From positions 186,001 through 250,000 of the forward strand of contig JBBRYB010000001.1 of the NCBI GenBank assembly GCA_038238115.1: a stretch of DNA of 64,000 nucleotides, given 5' to 3'. A model generated the notes under the pieces. That model had not been told where the DNA came from and did no database searches. It worked only from the letters and a program-made list of their open reading frames with translations. The position numbers and the translations under genes are program-made. Source of the DNA: JBBRYB01 sp038238115 (GTDB taxonomy: Bacteria > Actinomycetota > Actinomycetes > Propionibacteriales > Nocardioidaceae). Shown piece after piece: positions 25,718 to 33,192 of this stretch. Each line of letters opens with the position of its first letter. Positions within the stretch are counted from its first letter, which is position 1.

Positions 25718-26002
25718 CCTCCCCCGAGGGTGAGGCCGGCTCAGCTAGCGTGAGCCCGCTTGCCGCCCAAGGGTCGTGCTTGTGCGCGAGCCCCGATTGC
25801 CCGGGCCGGGAAGCCAGGTTTGGATCCGACGGCCACAGTCTTTCGGCAGGTCAGCCGAACAGACCGAGCCAGCTGTTCAACACAGAGTGACCGTAGGCAC
25901 TAGTTGCGTAGTACGCCACGTGTCACCACATCAGGGGTCCTAGGATGATCCAGGTCCGCACGGGCAAGCATCGGACGTAACTCGAGGGGCCTAACCCACG
26001 TT
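25718..26002. other. Intergenic region, no gene seen
   Basis: I see no conserved open frame here, and no RNA motif or promoter that I can call with confidence. The lower-GC part from about 25860 onwards, with short palindromes such as tcctagga, probably contains the promoter of the glycosylphosphotransferase gene. Confidence 0.5.
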
Positions 26003-27619
26003 ATGCCGGACATAGACACAGCAGAATCCAACGCTAAAGGGCAGGCGCAGATGTCGCGATTTCGTGCGGAGACACACAACGGGACTAAGTCGGCGGTCAG
26101 ACCCTCCGCTGTCTCCGCCACGCTGCGTAACCGCGCAGTTCATGACGTGCCGCGGCGCCCAGAGACGGACGATGCCGCAGTTCCCACGGGTTTCGCCACA
26201 CGCGTCTCGCCTCCTGCCTTGCCTCAGGATCCGCGACACGCCGCGCCACGCCGATCGCGGTCGGAGAAGCGCGGGGACTTTCGCAGGATGCGGGTGCTTC
26301 TGTGGGCCATCGATGCGGCCGTCGCGATCGGTGCTGCGGGTGCGGCATGGTCGATCGGTCGCCACAGCGCCGCGGTCATCGCCGCCGTCTGGGTCGCGAT
26401 GATGGTTCTTCGTGCCACCAGAGTCGGACGGATCGCTGACCTCAGCGATCTCCAGCCCTACGCGAAGGTCAACGTCTACTTCGTCCTCCTCGTGACCTTG
26501 ACGGCGCTCTTCGTCAACGACCTGGCCGCAACCCGGGCAGCCTTGGGACTCTCGTCGGCGATGGCTGTCATCGGCTACGCGGCACGCTGGCTTCTCGCCC
26601 GCCCGTCCGTACGCCGGGTCTTCGGCATGACCAGTGGCGAGGATGTCGTCATTGTGGGCGGCCTCGAGAGTGTGTCCCGCACGATCACCGAGTGGGAGGG
26701 GCTGAGCCACATCAACATCATCGGCGTGTGCCTGTCCGAGTCGGATTGCGGTCCCGAGTGGGTCAAGGGCTTTCCCGTGCTCGGTGCCGTGTCAGACGTC
26801 GCCTCGCTTACCCGCCGCATCGCCATCGACGTGGTCGCGGTGCATGACGTCGACCAGCTGGGAGGGCTTCAGCTGGCCAAGCTTCAGTGGGCGCTCGAGG
26901 ACGTTGGCACCCAGATGTCGATCATTACGCCCCTGACCAACACCGTCGTCGACCGCGCCCGCGTCCGTACAGTCGGGAGACGCGTCATCGTGGACATTGC
27001 CTATAGCCGTCCACAGGGTGTCGTGGCATCCATCAAGGGACTCATCGACCGCCTCCTCGCACTGGTGTGCCTGAGCCTCGCGGCGCCGGTGATCCTCGTC
27101 TGCGCGGTGCTCGTCAAGTCGACATCTCCCGGCCCGGTGATCTTCCGGCAGACCCGGATCAGGGAGCACGGTCGCAAGTTCACGATGTACAAGCTACGCA
27201 CGATGGGCCAGGACGCGGAGGCGCGGCTGGCCGACCTCCTCGTCCACAACGAGGTCGGTGGCGGCCTGTTCAAGATGAAGGCCGACCCGCGAATCACTCG
27301 CGTCGGCTCACTACTGCGGCGCCTGTCCCTCGACGAGCTGCCCCAGCTGTGGAACGTCGTCATCGGCGACATGTCCCTCATCGGGCCACGTCCCGCCCTG
27401 CCGCACGAGGTGGCGTCGTATGACGACATGGCACGGCGCCGGCTGGCCGTGAAGCCGGGACTTACCGGGCTGTGGCAGGTCAGCGGGAGGTCAAACCTGA
27501 GCTGGGAAGAATCCGTCCGCATCGACTCGGACTATGTGGACAACTGGCGGCCGGGGCGTGACCTCGCCATCGCCTTGCGCACCGTCAAGGCGGTGCTTCG
27601 CAAGGACGGAGCGCACTGA
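26003..27619 (+). CDS. Exopolysaccharide polyprenyl glycosylphosphotransferase
   Basis: This 538-residue protein belongs to the WbaP/CpsE family that starts polysaccharide synthesis by moving a sugar-1-phosphate from a nucleotide sugar to undecaprenyl phosphate. It has about 90 polar, Arg/Pro-rich N-terminal residues, four membrane helices (about 95-195), a CoA-binding-like central domain (VVIVGGLESVS), then a fifth helix. The C-terminal catalytic domain contains TMYKLRTM, LSLDELPQLWNVVIGDMSLIGPRP and KPGLTGLWQVSGRS. It is a solitary gene. The ATG at 26003 or that at 26051 may be the start, and the long N-terminus is unusual. Confidence 0.9.
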   Translation: MPDIDTAESNAKGQAQMSRFRAETHNGTKSAVRPSAVSATLRNRAVHDVPRRPETDDAAVPTGFATRVSPPALPQDPRHAAPRRSRSEKRGDFRRMRVLLWAIDAAVAIGAAGAAWSIGRHSAAVIAAVWVAMMVLRATRVGRIADLSDLQPYAKVNVYFVLLVTLTALFVNDLAATRAALGLSSAMAVIGYAARWLLARPSVRRVFGMTSGEDVVIVGGLESVSRTITEWEGLSHINIIGVCLSESDCGPEWVKGFPVLGAVSDVASLTRRIAIDVVAVHDVDQLGGLQLAKLQWALEDVGTQMSIITPLTNTVVDRARVRTVGRRVIVDIAYSRPQGVVASIKGLIDRLLALVCLSLAAPVILVCAVLVKSTSPGPVIFRQTRIREHGRKFTMYKLRTMGQDAEARLADLLVHNEVGGGLFKMKADPRITRVGSLLRRLSLDELPQLWNVVIGDMSLIGPRPALPHEVASYDDMARRRLAVKPGLTGLWQVSGRSNLSWEESVRIDSDYVDNWRPGRDLAIALRTVKAVLRKDGAH

Positions 27620-27945
27620 GACAGTGGACCGGTGGCACGACATTGCCAGCGAGACGCGCCGTGCACGTGACTGCTGTTGGGGAACGGGGCTGGACGGCTG
27701 ACAGCCGCCCGATGTTGCTGCGGCCCCAGCCGTCGGTCGGCGTACCTTCTCACCCTGGGCGCCCTCGGCCTGACGGCCCGCGCCGCCTGACGGTCCGCGC
27801 GGGCTGCCGTTGCGTCGGGAGCGGCCTGCTCCGGCTCGGGTCGAGTACCGCCCCTGACACCCCCCACGCCCCGGCCAACCCTCCCCGAGCTGAGCGACTC
27901 CCGTGGTGTCCACCCCACCGCGGACACGGCGGCCCCCCTGCGTTC

Positions 27946-27979
27946 CCATGTGCACACTGCGTACGCAGTGTGCACATGG
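27946..27979. repeat. Perfect 34-bp palindrome
   Basis: CCATGTGCACACTGCGTA at 27946 onwards is followed directly by its own reverse complement, ending at 27979. RNA from either strand could form a long hairpin. A second, overlapping 12-bp palindrome GGCAGATCTGCC begins at 27978. A closely related inverted repeat is present at 55923-55956. Confidence 0.97.
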
Positions 27980-28174
27980 CAGATCTGCCGTGGGGAGTGT
28001 GCGCTTGCCAGGTGAACATGGCAAACGCAGCAGATCGTGGGGCGAGTGCGCCTGCCAGGTGAACGTGGCAACGCAGCAGATGCCGTGGGGAGTGTGCGCT
28101 TGTCAGGTGAACATGGCAAACGCAGCAGATGCCGTGGGGAGAGTGCGCTTGCCAGGTGAACATGGCAAACGCAG
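27980..28174. repeat. Four tandem ~49-bp repeats
   Basis: Contiguous units at 27980-28030, 28031-28076, 28077-28125 and 28126-28174 each begin cagat, contain gtgggg, a gagtgcgc or gtgtgcgc block, ccaggtgaac, and end in tggcaaacgcag or a near variant. Units differ by a few substitutions and small indels. There are no spacers, so this is not a CRISPR array. The array follows the 34-bp palindrome and ends 76 bp before the E2 stop codon. Nothing else is seen in 27620-27945, which is GC-rich and has no supported gene. Confidence 0.95.
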
Positions 28175-28217
28175 CAGGCCCAGGCGCGGGTCGACCCCGA
28201 TCCAGTGGCAGCTGCCG

Positions 28218-28260
28218 TCAGTGGAGGCTCAGAAGAGCTCAGTGGAGGGCTCAGAAGAGC
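28218..28260. repeat. 21/22-bp tandem duplication across a stop codon
   Basis: The units 28218-28238 and 28239-28260 both run tcagtggagg(g)ctcagaagagc. On the minus strand the second unit contains the last codons and the TGA stop (28253-28251) of the E2 gene; the first unit is a downstream copy. This is the third case in the window where the end of a gene is duplicated in tandem. Confidence 0.95.
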
Positions 28261-29747
28261 AGGGCGCTGCCCGGGTCGGTCACGATCGAGGCGACGTTCG
28301 CGAGGAACCTCGAGCCCTGCTCGCCATCGACGACACGGTGGTCGAACGACAGGGCCAAGGTCGTCACCCAGCGCGGCTTGATCGCGTTGCCCACGACCCA
28401 GGGCTGCTTGCGGATCGCGCCCATGCACAAGATGGCGGACTCTCCAGGGTTGAGGATGGGCGTCCCCGCGTCGACGCCGAACACGCCGACGTTCGTGATC
28501 GTGAACGTGCCTCCCGCCTGGTCCGTTGGTGGCGTCTTGCCCTCACGGGCCACCGCGGTGAGCCGGTTGAGCGCCTCGGCCAGCTCCACCGCCGAGTGCG
28601 CCTGGGCGTCCTTGACGTTGGGAACGAGCAGGCCGCGCGGGGTCGCCGCGGCGATGCCCAGGTTGACGTAGTGCTTGACGACGATCTCCTGCGCGGCCTC
28701 GTCCCAGGTCGCGTTGACCTCGGGCGTACGCCGAACGGCCAAGCACACGGCGCGCGCGACGATGAGCAGGGGCGACACCCTGACGTCGCGGAAGTCGCGG
28801 TGGCTGCGCAGCCGCGCGACCATTTTCATCGTGCGGGTCGCGTCGAAGGTCACCCACTCGGTGACGTGTGGGGCGGTGAACGCCGACGACACCATGGCTT
28901 GGGCGGTCATCTTGCGGACGCCCTTGACGGTGACCCGGGTCTCCCGCTGCCCCGCCTGGGTTGGTGAAGAAGGCACCGCGGTGGCTGATCCATCCGGCTC
29001 CGGACGTGAGGTGTGTCCCTGCACGTCCTCGCGGCTGATCGTGCCCCCGGGTCCGGTCGGCACGACGGCGGCCAGGTCGACCCCGAGGTCCTTGGCGAGC
29101 TTGCGTACCGGCGGCTTGGCGAGCACCGTCACGCTGGCCGGCGTCTCTGGCGGGGCAACCTCAGGCGATGTACCCCGGGGCTCTGCCCGCCGGACGAGCT
29201 CCGGTGGCACCGCAGGAGTCGCGTCCTCGATGCTCACGTCCGGGGCCGGCGTCGCGTGTGGCGTGAACGAGTGCTGCACCCCGACCTGCGCGGCCGCCGG
29301 TGAGGCGTCGGCGGGCACGGCGCCCTTGCGGGGTCGCCGCTTGGCCTCGGTCGTGCGCGGGCCATAGCCGACGAGCACCGAAGTGCGGCCGCCGGGAGCC
29401 GGTCCCCCGATCAGCCCGGGCTCCACCGCCTCGTCGTCCTTCGGCGTCGGCACCAGGTCCTCGGGAGTCGGCCCCGTTGGGGTGGCAGCAGGAGCGCCCG
29501 CGTCACCCGTCTCGACGGCGATGATCGGCGTACCGACGTTGACGGTGTCTCCCTCGCCGGCGAGCAGCTCGGACACGACGCCGGCGTACGGGGACGGCAG
29601 CTCGACGAGCGACTTGGCCGTCTCGATCTCGACGACGACGTCGTTGATCTTCACGGTGTCGCCGACCTTGACCTTCCAGGTCACGATCTCGGCCTCGGTA
29701 AGCCCTTCACCCACATCGGGCAACTTGAACCACTTGAGATCAGACAT
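28251..29747 (-). CDS. Branched-chain 2-oxoacid dehydrogenase E2 (dihydrolipoamide acyltransferase)
   Basis: This 498-residue core subunit moves the acyl group from lipoate to CoA. It has one lipoyl domain (residues 1-80, lipoyl lysine K45 in ETAKS), a long Pro/Ala-rich linker, and a peripheral subunit-binding domain (PPVRKLAKDLGVDLAAVVP). A catalytic domain follows, ending with the active-site SFDHRVVDGEQGSRFL. It lies 27 bp after the E1 beta gene in the operon E1 alpha-E1 beta-E2. No E3 (lipoamide dehydrogenase) gene is linked. Substrate (branched-chain 2-oxoacids rather than pyruvate) is inferred from the separate E1 alpha/beta organisation. Confidence 0.92.
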   Translation of the reverse strand: MSDLKWFKLPDVGEGLTEAEIVTWKVKVGDTVKINDVVVEIETAKSLVELPSPYAGVVSELLAGEGDTVNVGTPIIAVETGDAGAPAATPTGPTPEDLVPTPKDDEAVEPGLIGGPAPGGRTSVLVGYGPRTTEAKRRPRKGAVPADASPAAAQVGVQHSFTPHATPAPDVSIEDATPAVPPELVRRAEPRGTSPEVAPPETPASVTVLAKPPVRKLAKDLGVDLAAVVPTGPGGTISREDVQGHTSRPEPDGSATAVPSSPTQAGQRETRVTVKGVRKMTAQAMVSSAFTAPHVTEWVTFDATRTMKMVARLRSHRDFRDVRVSPLLIVARAVCLAVRRTPEVNATWDEAAQEIVVKHYVNLGIAAATPRGLLVPNVKDAQAHSAVELAEALNRLTAVAREGKTPPTDQAGGTFTITNVGVFGVDAGTPILNPGESAILCMGAIRKQPWVVGNAIKPRWVTTLALSFDHRVVDGEQGSRFLANVASIVTDPGSALLF

Positions 29748-29774
29748 GCAGCGCTGCTTTCTTGGTCGGGAGGC

Positions 29775-30749
29775 TCAGTAGGCGAGAGACCGGTCGACCG
29801 CGTCGAGCACCCGGTCGAGGTCGGGGAGGTAGTCCTCCTCGATCCGGCTGGGCGGATAGGGGGTGTCGAAGCCGCCGACCCGCAACACCGGCGCCTCGAG
29901 GGAGTAGAAGCACTCCTCGGTGATGCGAGCCGCGATCTCGGCGCCCAGCCCGAGCGTTACCGGCGCCTCGTGCACCACTACCACGCGACCGGTCTTGCGG
30001 GTGGAGGCGTGCACGGGTGCCATGTCGAGGGGGGACAGCGTGCGCAGGTCGATGACCTCGACACTCTTGCCCTCATCGGCGGCCGCGGTCGCCGCCTCGA
30101 GCGCCGTCTTGACCATCGGGCCGTAGGCGAGAACCGTCGCATCGGTGCCCTCGCGCATCAGCCGCGAGCTGAAGAGCGGGTCTGGAGCGACGTCGACGTC
30201 GAGGTCGCCCTTCTCCCAATAGCGCCGCTTCGGCTCGAGGAACACGATGGGGTCGTTGGACTCGATCGACTGCTGGATCATCCAGTAGGAGTCGACCGGG
30301 TTGGAGCATGCGACGACCTTGAGCCCGGCGGTGTGGGCGAAGTATGCCTCCGGGCTCTCACTGTGATGCTCGACCGCCCCGATCCCGCCGCCGAACGGTA
30401 TCCGGATGACGATCGGCATGGGCAGGCGCCCACGGCTGCGAAAGTGCATTTTCGCGACCTGGCTGACGATCTGGTCGTACGCCGGATAGACGAACCCGTC
30501 GAACTGGATCTCGCAGACCGGCCGGTAGCCGCGCATCGCCAGGCCGACCGCTGTGCCGAGGATCCCCGACTCGGCCAGCGGTGTGTCGATCACACGGTCC
30601 TCACCGAAGTCCTTCTGCAGCCCATCGGTGACGCGGAATACACCGCCGAGCTTGCCGACGTCCTCCCCCATCACGACGACCTTGGAGTCGCGCTCCATCG
30701 CCGCCCGCAGCCCCATCGTCACGCCCTTGGCCAACGTGATCGCCGTCAT
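29775..30749 (-). CDS. 2-oxoacid dehydrogenase E1 beta subunit
   Basis: This 324-residue subunit forms the E1 heterotetramer with E1 alpha and completes the thiamine diphosphate site. It has VVVMGEDVGKLGGVFRVT with the conserved glutamate, DTPLAESGILGTAVGLAMRG, IPFGGGIGAVEHHSES and the C-terminal RVGGFDTPYPPSRIEEDYLP typical of branched-chain enzymes. Its ATG overlaps the E1 alpha stop in ATGA. Confidence 0.93.
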   Translation of the reverse strand: MTAITLAKGVTMGLRAAMERDSKVVVMGEDVGKLGGVFRVTDGLQKDFGEDRVIDTPLAESGILGTAVGLAMRGYRPVCEIQFDGFVYPAYDQIVSQVAKMHFRSRGRLPMPIVIRIPFGGGIGAVEHHSESPEAYFAHTAGLKVVACSNPVDSYWMIQQSIESNDPIVFLEPKRRYWEKGDLDVDVAPDPLFSSRLMREGTDATVLAYGPMVKTALEAATAAADEGKSVEVIDLRTLSPLDMAPVHASTRKTGRVVVVHEAPVTLGLGAEIAARITEECFYSLEAPVLRVGGFDTPYPPSRIEEDYLPDLDRVLDAVDRSLAY

Positions 30750-31921
30750 CGCAGTGCTCCCTCGTCCGCCGACGCGTCGGCCGGCTCGAACGACGCCAGG
30801 TACGCCGCGAACTGGTCACGCTGTGCCTCGAGCTCAGGGGTGATCTCGTCGTAGACCTGGCCGAAGATGTCGAGTGGGCTCGGATCGGGCATCTCCAGGC
30901 AGCCCTTGCGCAGACGGGCGGCGAGCTCGTCGGCCTCGTTCTCCACACCGGCGAAGTAGCTGTCGTCGGCCACGCCGCCCCGGGAGAGATAGGCCCGCAC
31001 CCGCTCGATCGGATCCTTGAGCTTCCAGTGCTCGAGGTCCCCACTCACGCGGTAGCGAGTCGGGTCGTCCGACGTCGTATGGGCGCCCATTCGATACGTG
31101 AACGCCTCGACGAATGTGGGTCCGCTGCCCTCTCGGGCGCGCTGTAAGGCGGCCTGCGTGACGGCGTGTACGGCCAGGACGTCGTTGCCGTCGACGCGCA
31201 AGCCTGGGAAGCCAAAGCCCAGTGCCCGTTGGTAGAGCGGGATCTTGGTCTGCCGCTCGATCGGCTCGGAGATCGCCCACTGGTTGTTCTGGCAGAAGAA
31301 CACGACGGGGGCGTTGAAGACGCTGGCCCAGATGAAGGCCTCGTTCACGTCGCCTTGGCTCGTTGCCCCGTCGCCGAAGTAGGCGATCACGGCGCTGTCA
31401 CGGTCAGGGTCGCCCGTGCCGATGACCCCGTCACGCTGCAGGCCCATGGCATAGCCTGTGGCGTGCAGCGTCTGGGCGCCGATCACGATCGTGTAGAGGT
31501 TGAACTTGTCGGCGATGGGATCCCAGCCGCCCTGGTCGACGCCCCGGAAAAGGCCGAGCAGGTGGAGCGGGTCGACTCCGCGACACCAGGCAACGCCGTG
31601 CTCGCGGTAGGTGGGGAAGGCATAGTCCTGGTCACGCATGGCCCGTCCAGAGCCGATCTGCGCCGCCTCCTGGCCGAGCAGGCTGGCCCAGATGCCGAGC
31701 TCACCTTGGCGCTGCAACGCGGTCGCCTCGGTGTCGATGCGTCGCGTCATGACGAGGTCGCGGTAGAAGCCCAAGATCGCCTCGTCGCCGAGGTCGAAGG
31801 CGAACTCGGGGTGCTCCACACGCTCACCCTCGGGCGTCAGGAGCTGTATCAGCTCGGGTCCGTCACCGCGGTCGGGGCCGAAGACTTCGTCGAGGCCCGA
31901 ACCGAATCCAGCACTGCTCAC
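30746..31921 (-). CDS. 2-oxoacid dehydrogenase E1 alpha subunit
   Basis: E1 alpha binds thiamine diphosphate and decarboxylates the 2-oxoacid. The 391-residue protein shows the ThDP motif from FGDGATSQGDVNEAF to FCQNNQWAIS, an RQGELGIWASLLGQEAAQIGS segment and the phosphorylation-loop-like YRMGAHTTSDDPTRYR. The GTG at 31921 has gagggag just upstream. The longer frame to 32053 lacks similarity. It heads the E1 alpha-E1 beta-E2 operon and is divergent from a transporter gene across a 256-bp gap in which I see no firm promoter. Confidence 0.92.
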   Translation of the reverse strand: MSSAGFGSGLDEVFGPDRGDGPELIQLLTPEGERVEHPEFAFDLGDEAILGFYRDLVMTRRIDTEATALQRQGELGIWASLLGQEAAQIGSGRAMRDQDYAFPTYREHGVAWCRGVDPLHLLGLFRGVDQGGWDPIADKFNLYTIVIGAQTLHATGYAMGLQRDGVIGTGDPDRDSAVIAYFGDGATSQGDVNEAFIWASVFNAPVVFFCQNNQWAISEPIERQTKIPLYQRALGFGFPGLRVDGNDVLAVHAVTQAALQRAREGSGPTFVEAFTYRMGAHTTSDDPTRYRVSGDLEHWKLKDPIERVRAYLSRGGVADDSYFAGVENEADELAARLRKGCLEMPDPSPLDIFGQVYDEITPELEAQRDQFAAYLASFEPADASADEGALR

Positions 31922-32177
31922 TCGCGCTCCCTCACGTGAAACGTTGCCGGGGATCGCCTGGCACGTTGACGGGTTGAGGCGGCCCGTCCGCGGCGGGCGG
32001 CTGTGGTGCCCGGGGTCGGCGGGTCGCCGGTTGGTCGCTGTGACAGCCACCACACGGTGCCTACCGTACCGAGCGCCGCAGTTATGGACCTAATCAGGGT
32101 GGTGGGGTCAACGGGCGGGAAATCGACAAAGACTGGCCGGAAACCCCGACGACACGAGCGTCGAGCTTCACTACTCT

Positions 32178-33182
32178 GTGACGGTGAGACAGGACCAAAC
32201 AGATCAGACGCTCCTGACGCCACCTGCGCCGGCGACGGGGCCGTCCCCGGTCCTCGTCGCGGTCGCGCTCGGCATCGTCTACGTCGTGTGGGGCTCCACC
32301 TACCTGGCCATCCTGATCATGGTCGAGGACCTTCCGCCGATGGCGTCGGCGAGCTGGCGCTACCTGTGTGCCGCGGTCCTGCTGGGCGCCATCCTGGTCG
32401 GGAGGTCCGGCATCCAGCGCCTTCGAGCGACACCAGGTGAGCTGCTCGGCTGCGCTGTGTTGGGGCTGCTGCTGCCCGCACTCGGCAACGGCCTCGTGAC
32501 AGTCGCCGAGCACAGAGGGGCCGCGTCCGGCATCGCCGCGCTGCTCCTCGCCGCCGTACCCCTGTGGGTGATCGTCTACCGATCCGTGACCGGCGACCGG
32601 CCGAGCCTGACTACGACGCTGGGAGTGCTGCTGGGCTTCGCCGGACTGGTGGGTCTCATCACCGCATCGGGTGTCGGCGGGGACGTCCAGGTCGGGGCCT
32701 GCCTGATCGTCGTGGCCGCGAGCATGTTCTGGTCGTTCGGATCGTGGTCGACGCCGCGTCTCACGCTGCCGAAGGACCCCTTCGTCGTCACCGTCTACGA
32801 GATGCTGTTCGGGTCCGTGTTCATGCTGGGCATCGCGGCCGCCCTGGGCGAGCACGTGACCCCCACCTCGGCCCCGCTGGACGCCTGGCTCGCCTGGGCC
32901 TACCTCGTGACGTTCGGGTCGGTCGTGGCTTTCACCGCCTACGTGTGGGTGCTCAGCGCGGCGCCGATCTCCCTGGTGGCGACGTACGCCTACGTCAACC
33001 CGGTGGTGGCCGTCTTCCTCGGCTGGCTGGTGCTGTCCGAGCCGGTGACACTGCCCATCATCGGCGGTGGCGCCGTCGTCGTTCTGGGCGTCGCGCTCGT
33101 GGTGTCGTCCGAACGGCGTCCTGCCTCCTCCATGCTCGACGACGAGCCGTCCGGCTCCCCGGCGGTGTCGCCGGATCGGTAA
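32178..33182 (+). CDS. EamA/DMT-family transporter
   Basis: This 334-residue protein has ten hydrophobic helices arranged as two EamA repeats. The first repeat opens IVYVVWGSTYLAI and the second ends AYVNPVVAVFLGWLVLSEPVT, the usual closing motif of drug/metabolite exporters. The GTG at 32178 is the first good start. Substrate is unknown. The stop is 10 bp before the tricorn gene start, so the two may be transcribed together. Confidence 0.88.
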   Translation: MTVRQDQTDQTLLTPPAPATGPSPVLVAVALGIVYVVWGSTYLAILIMVEDLPPMASASWRYLCAAVLLGAILVGRSGIQRLRATPGELLGCAVLGLLLPALGNGLVTVAEHRGAASGIAALLLAAVPLWVIVYRSVTGDRPSLTTTLGVLLGFAGLVGLITASGVGGDVQVGACLIVVAASMFWSFGSWSTPRLTLPKDPFVVTVYEMLFGSVFMLGIAAALGEHVTPTSAPLDAWLAWAYLVTFGSVVAFTAYVWVLSAAPISLVATYAYVNPVVAVFLGWLVLSEPVTLPIIGGGAVVVLGVALVVSSERRPASSMLDDEPSGSPAVSPDR

Positions 33183-33192
33183 GGTCGGCGCG

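Noticed and set aside
27980..28174. CRISPR array
   Set aside because: The 49-bp units are contiguous with no unique spacers and no cas genes are near.
32081..32111. Promoter of the branched-chain dehydrogenase operon (TTGACC box on the minus strand)
   Set aside because: A -35-like TTGACC is present, but the -10 candidates have poor match or 19-bp spacing, so I do not call it.
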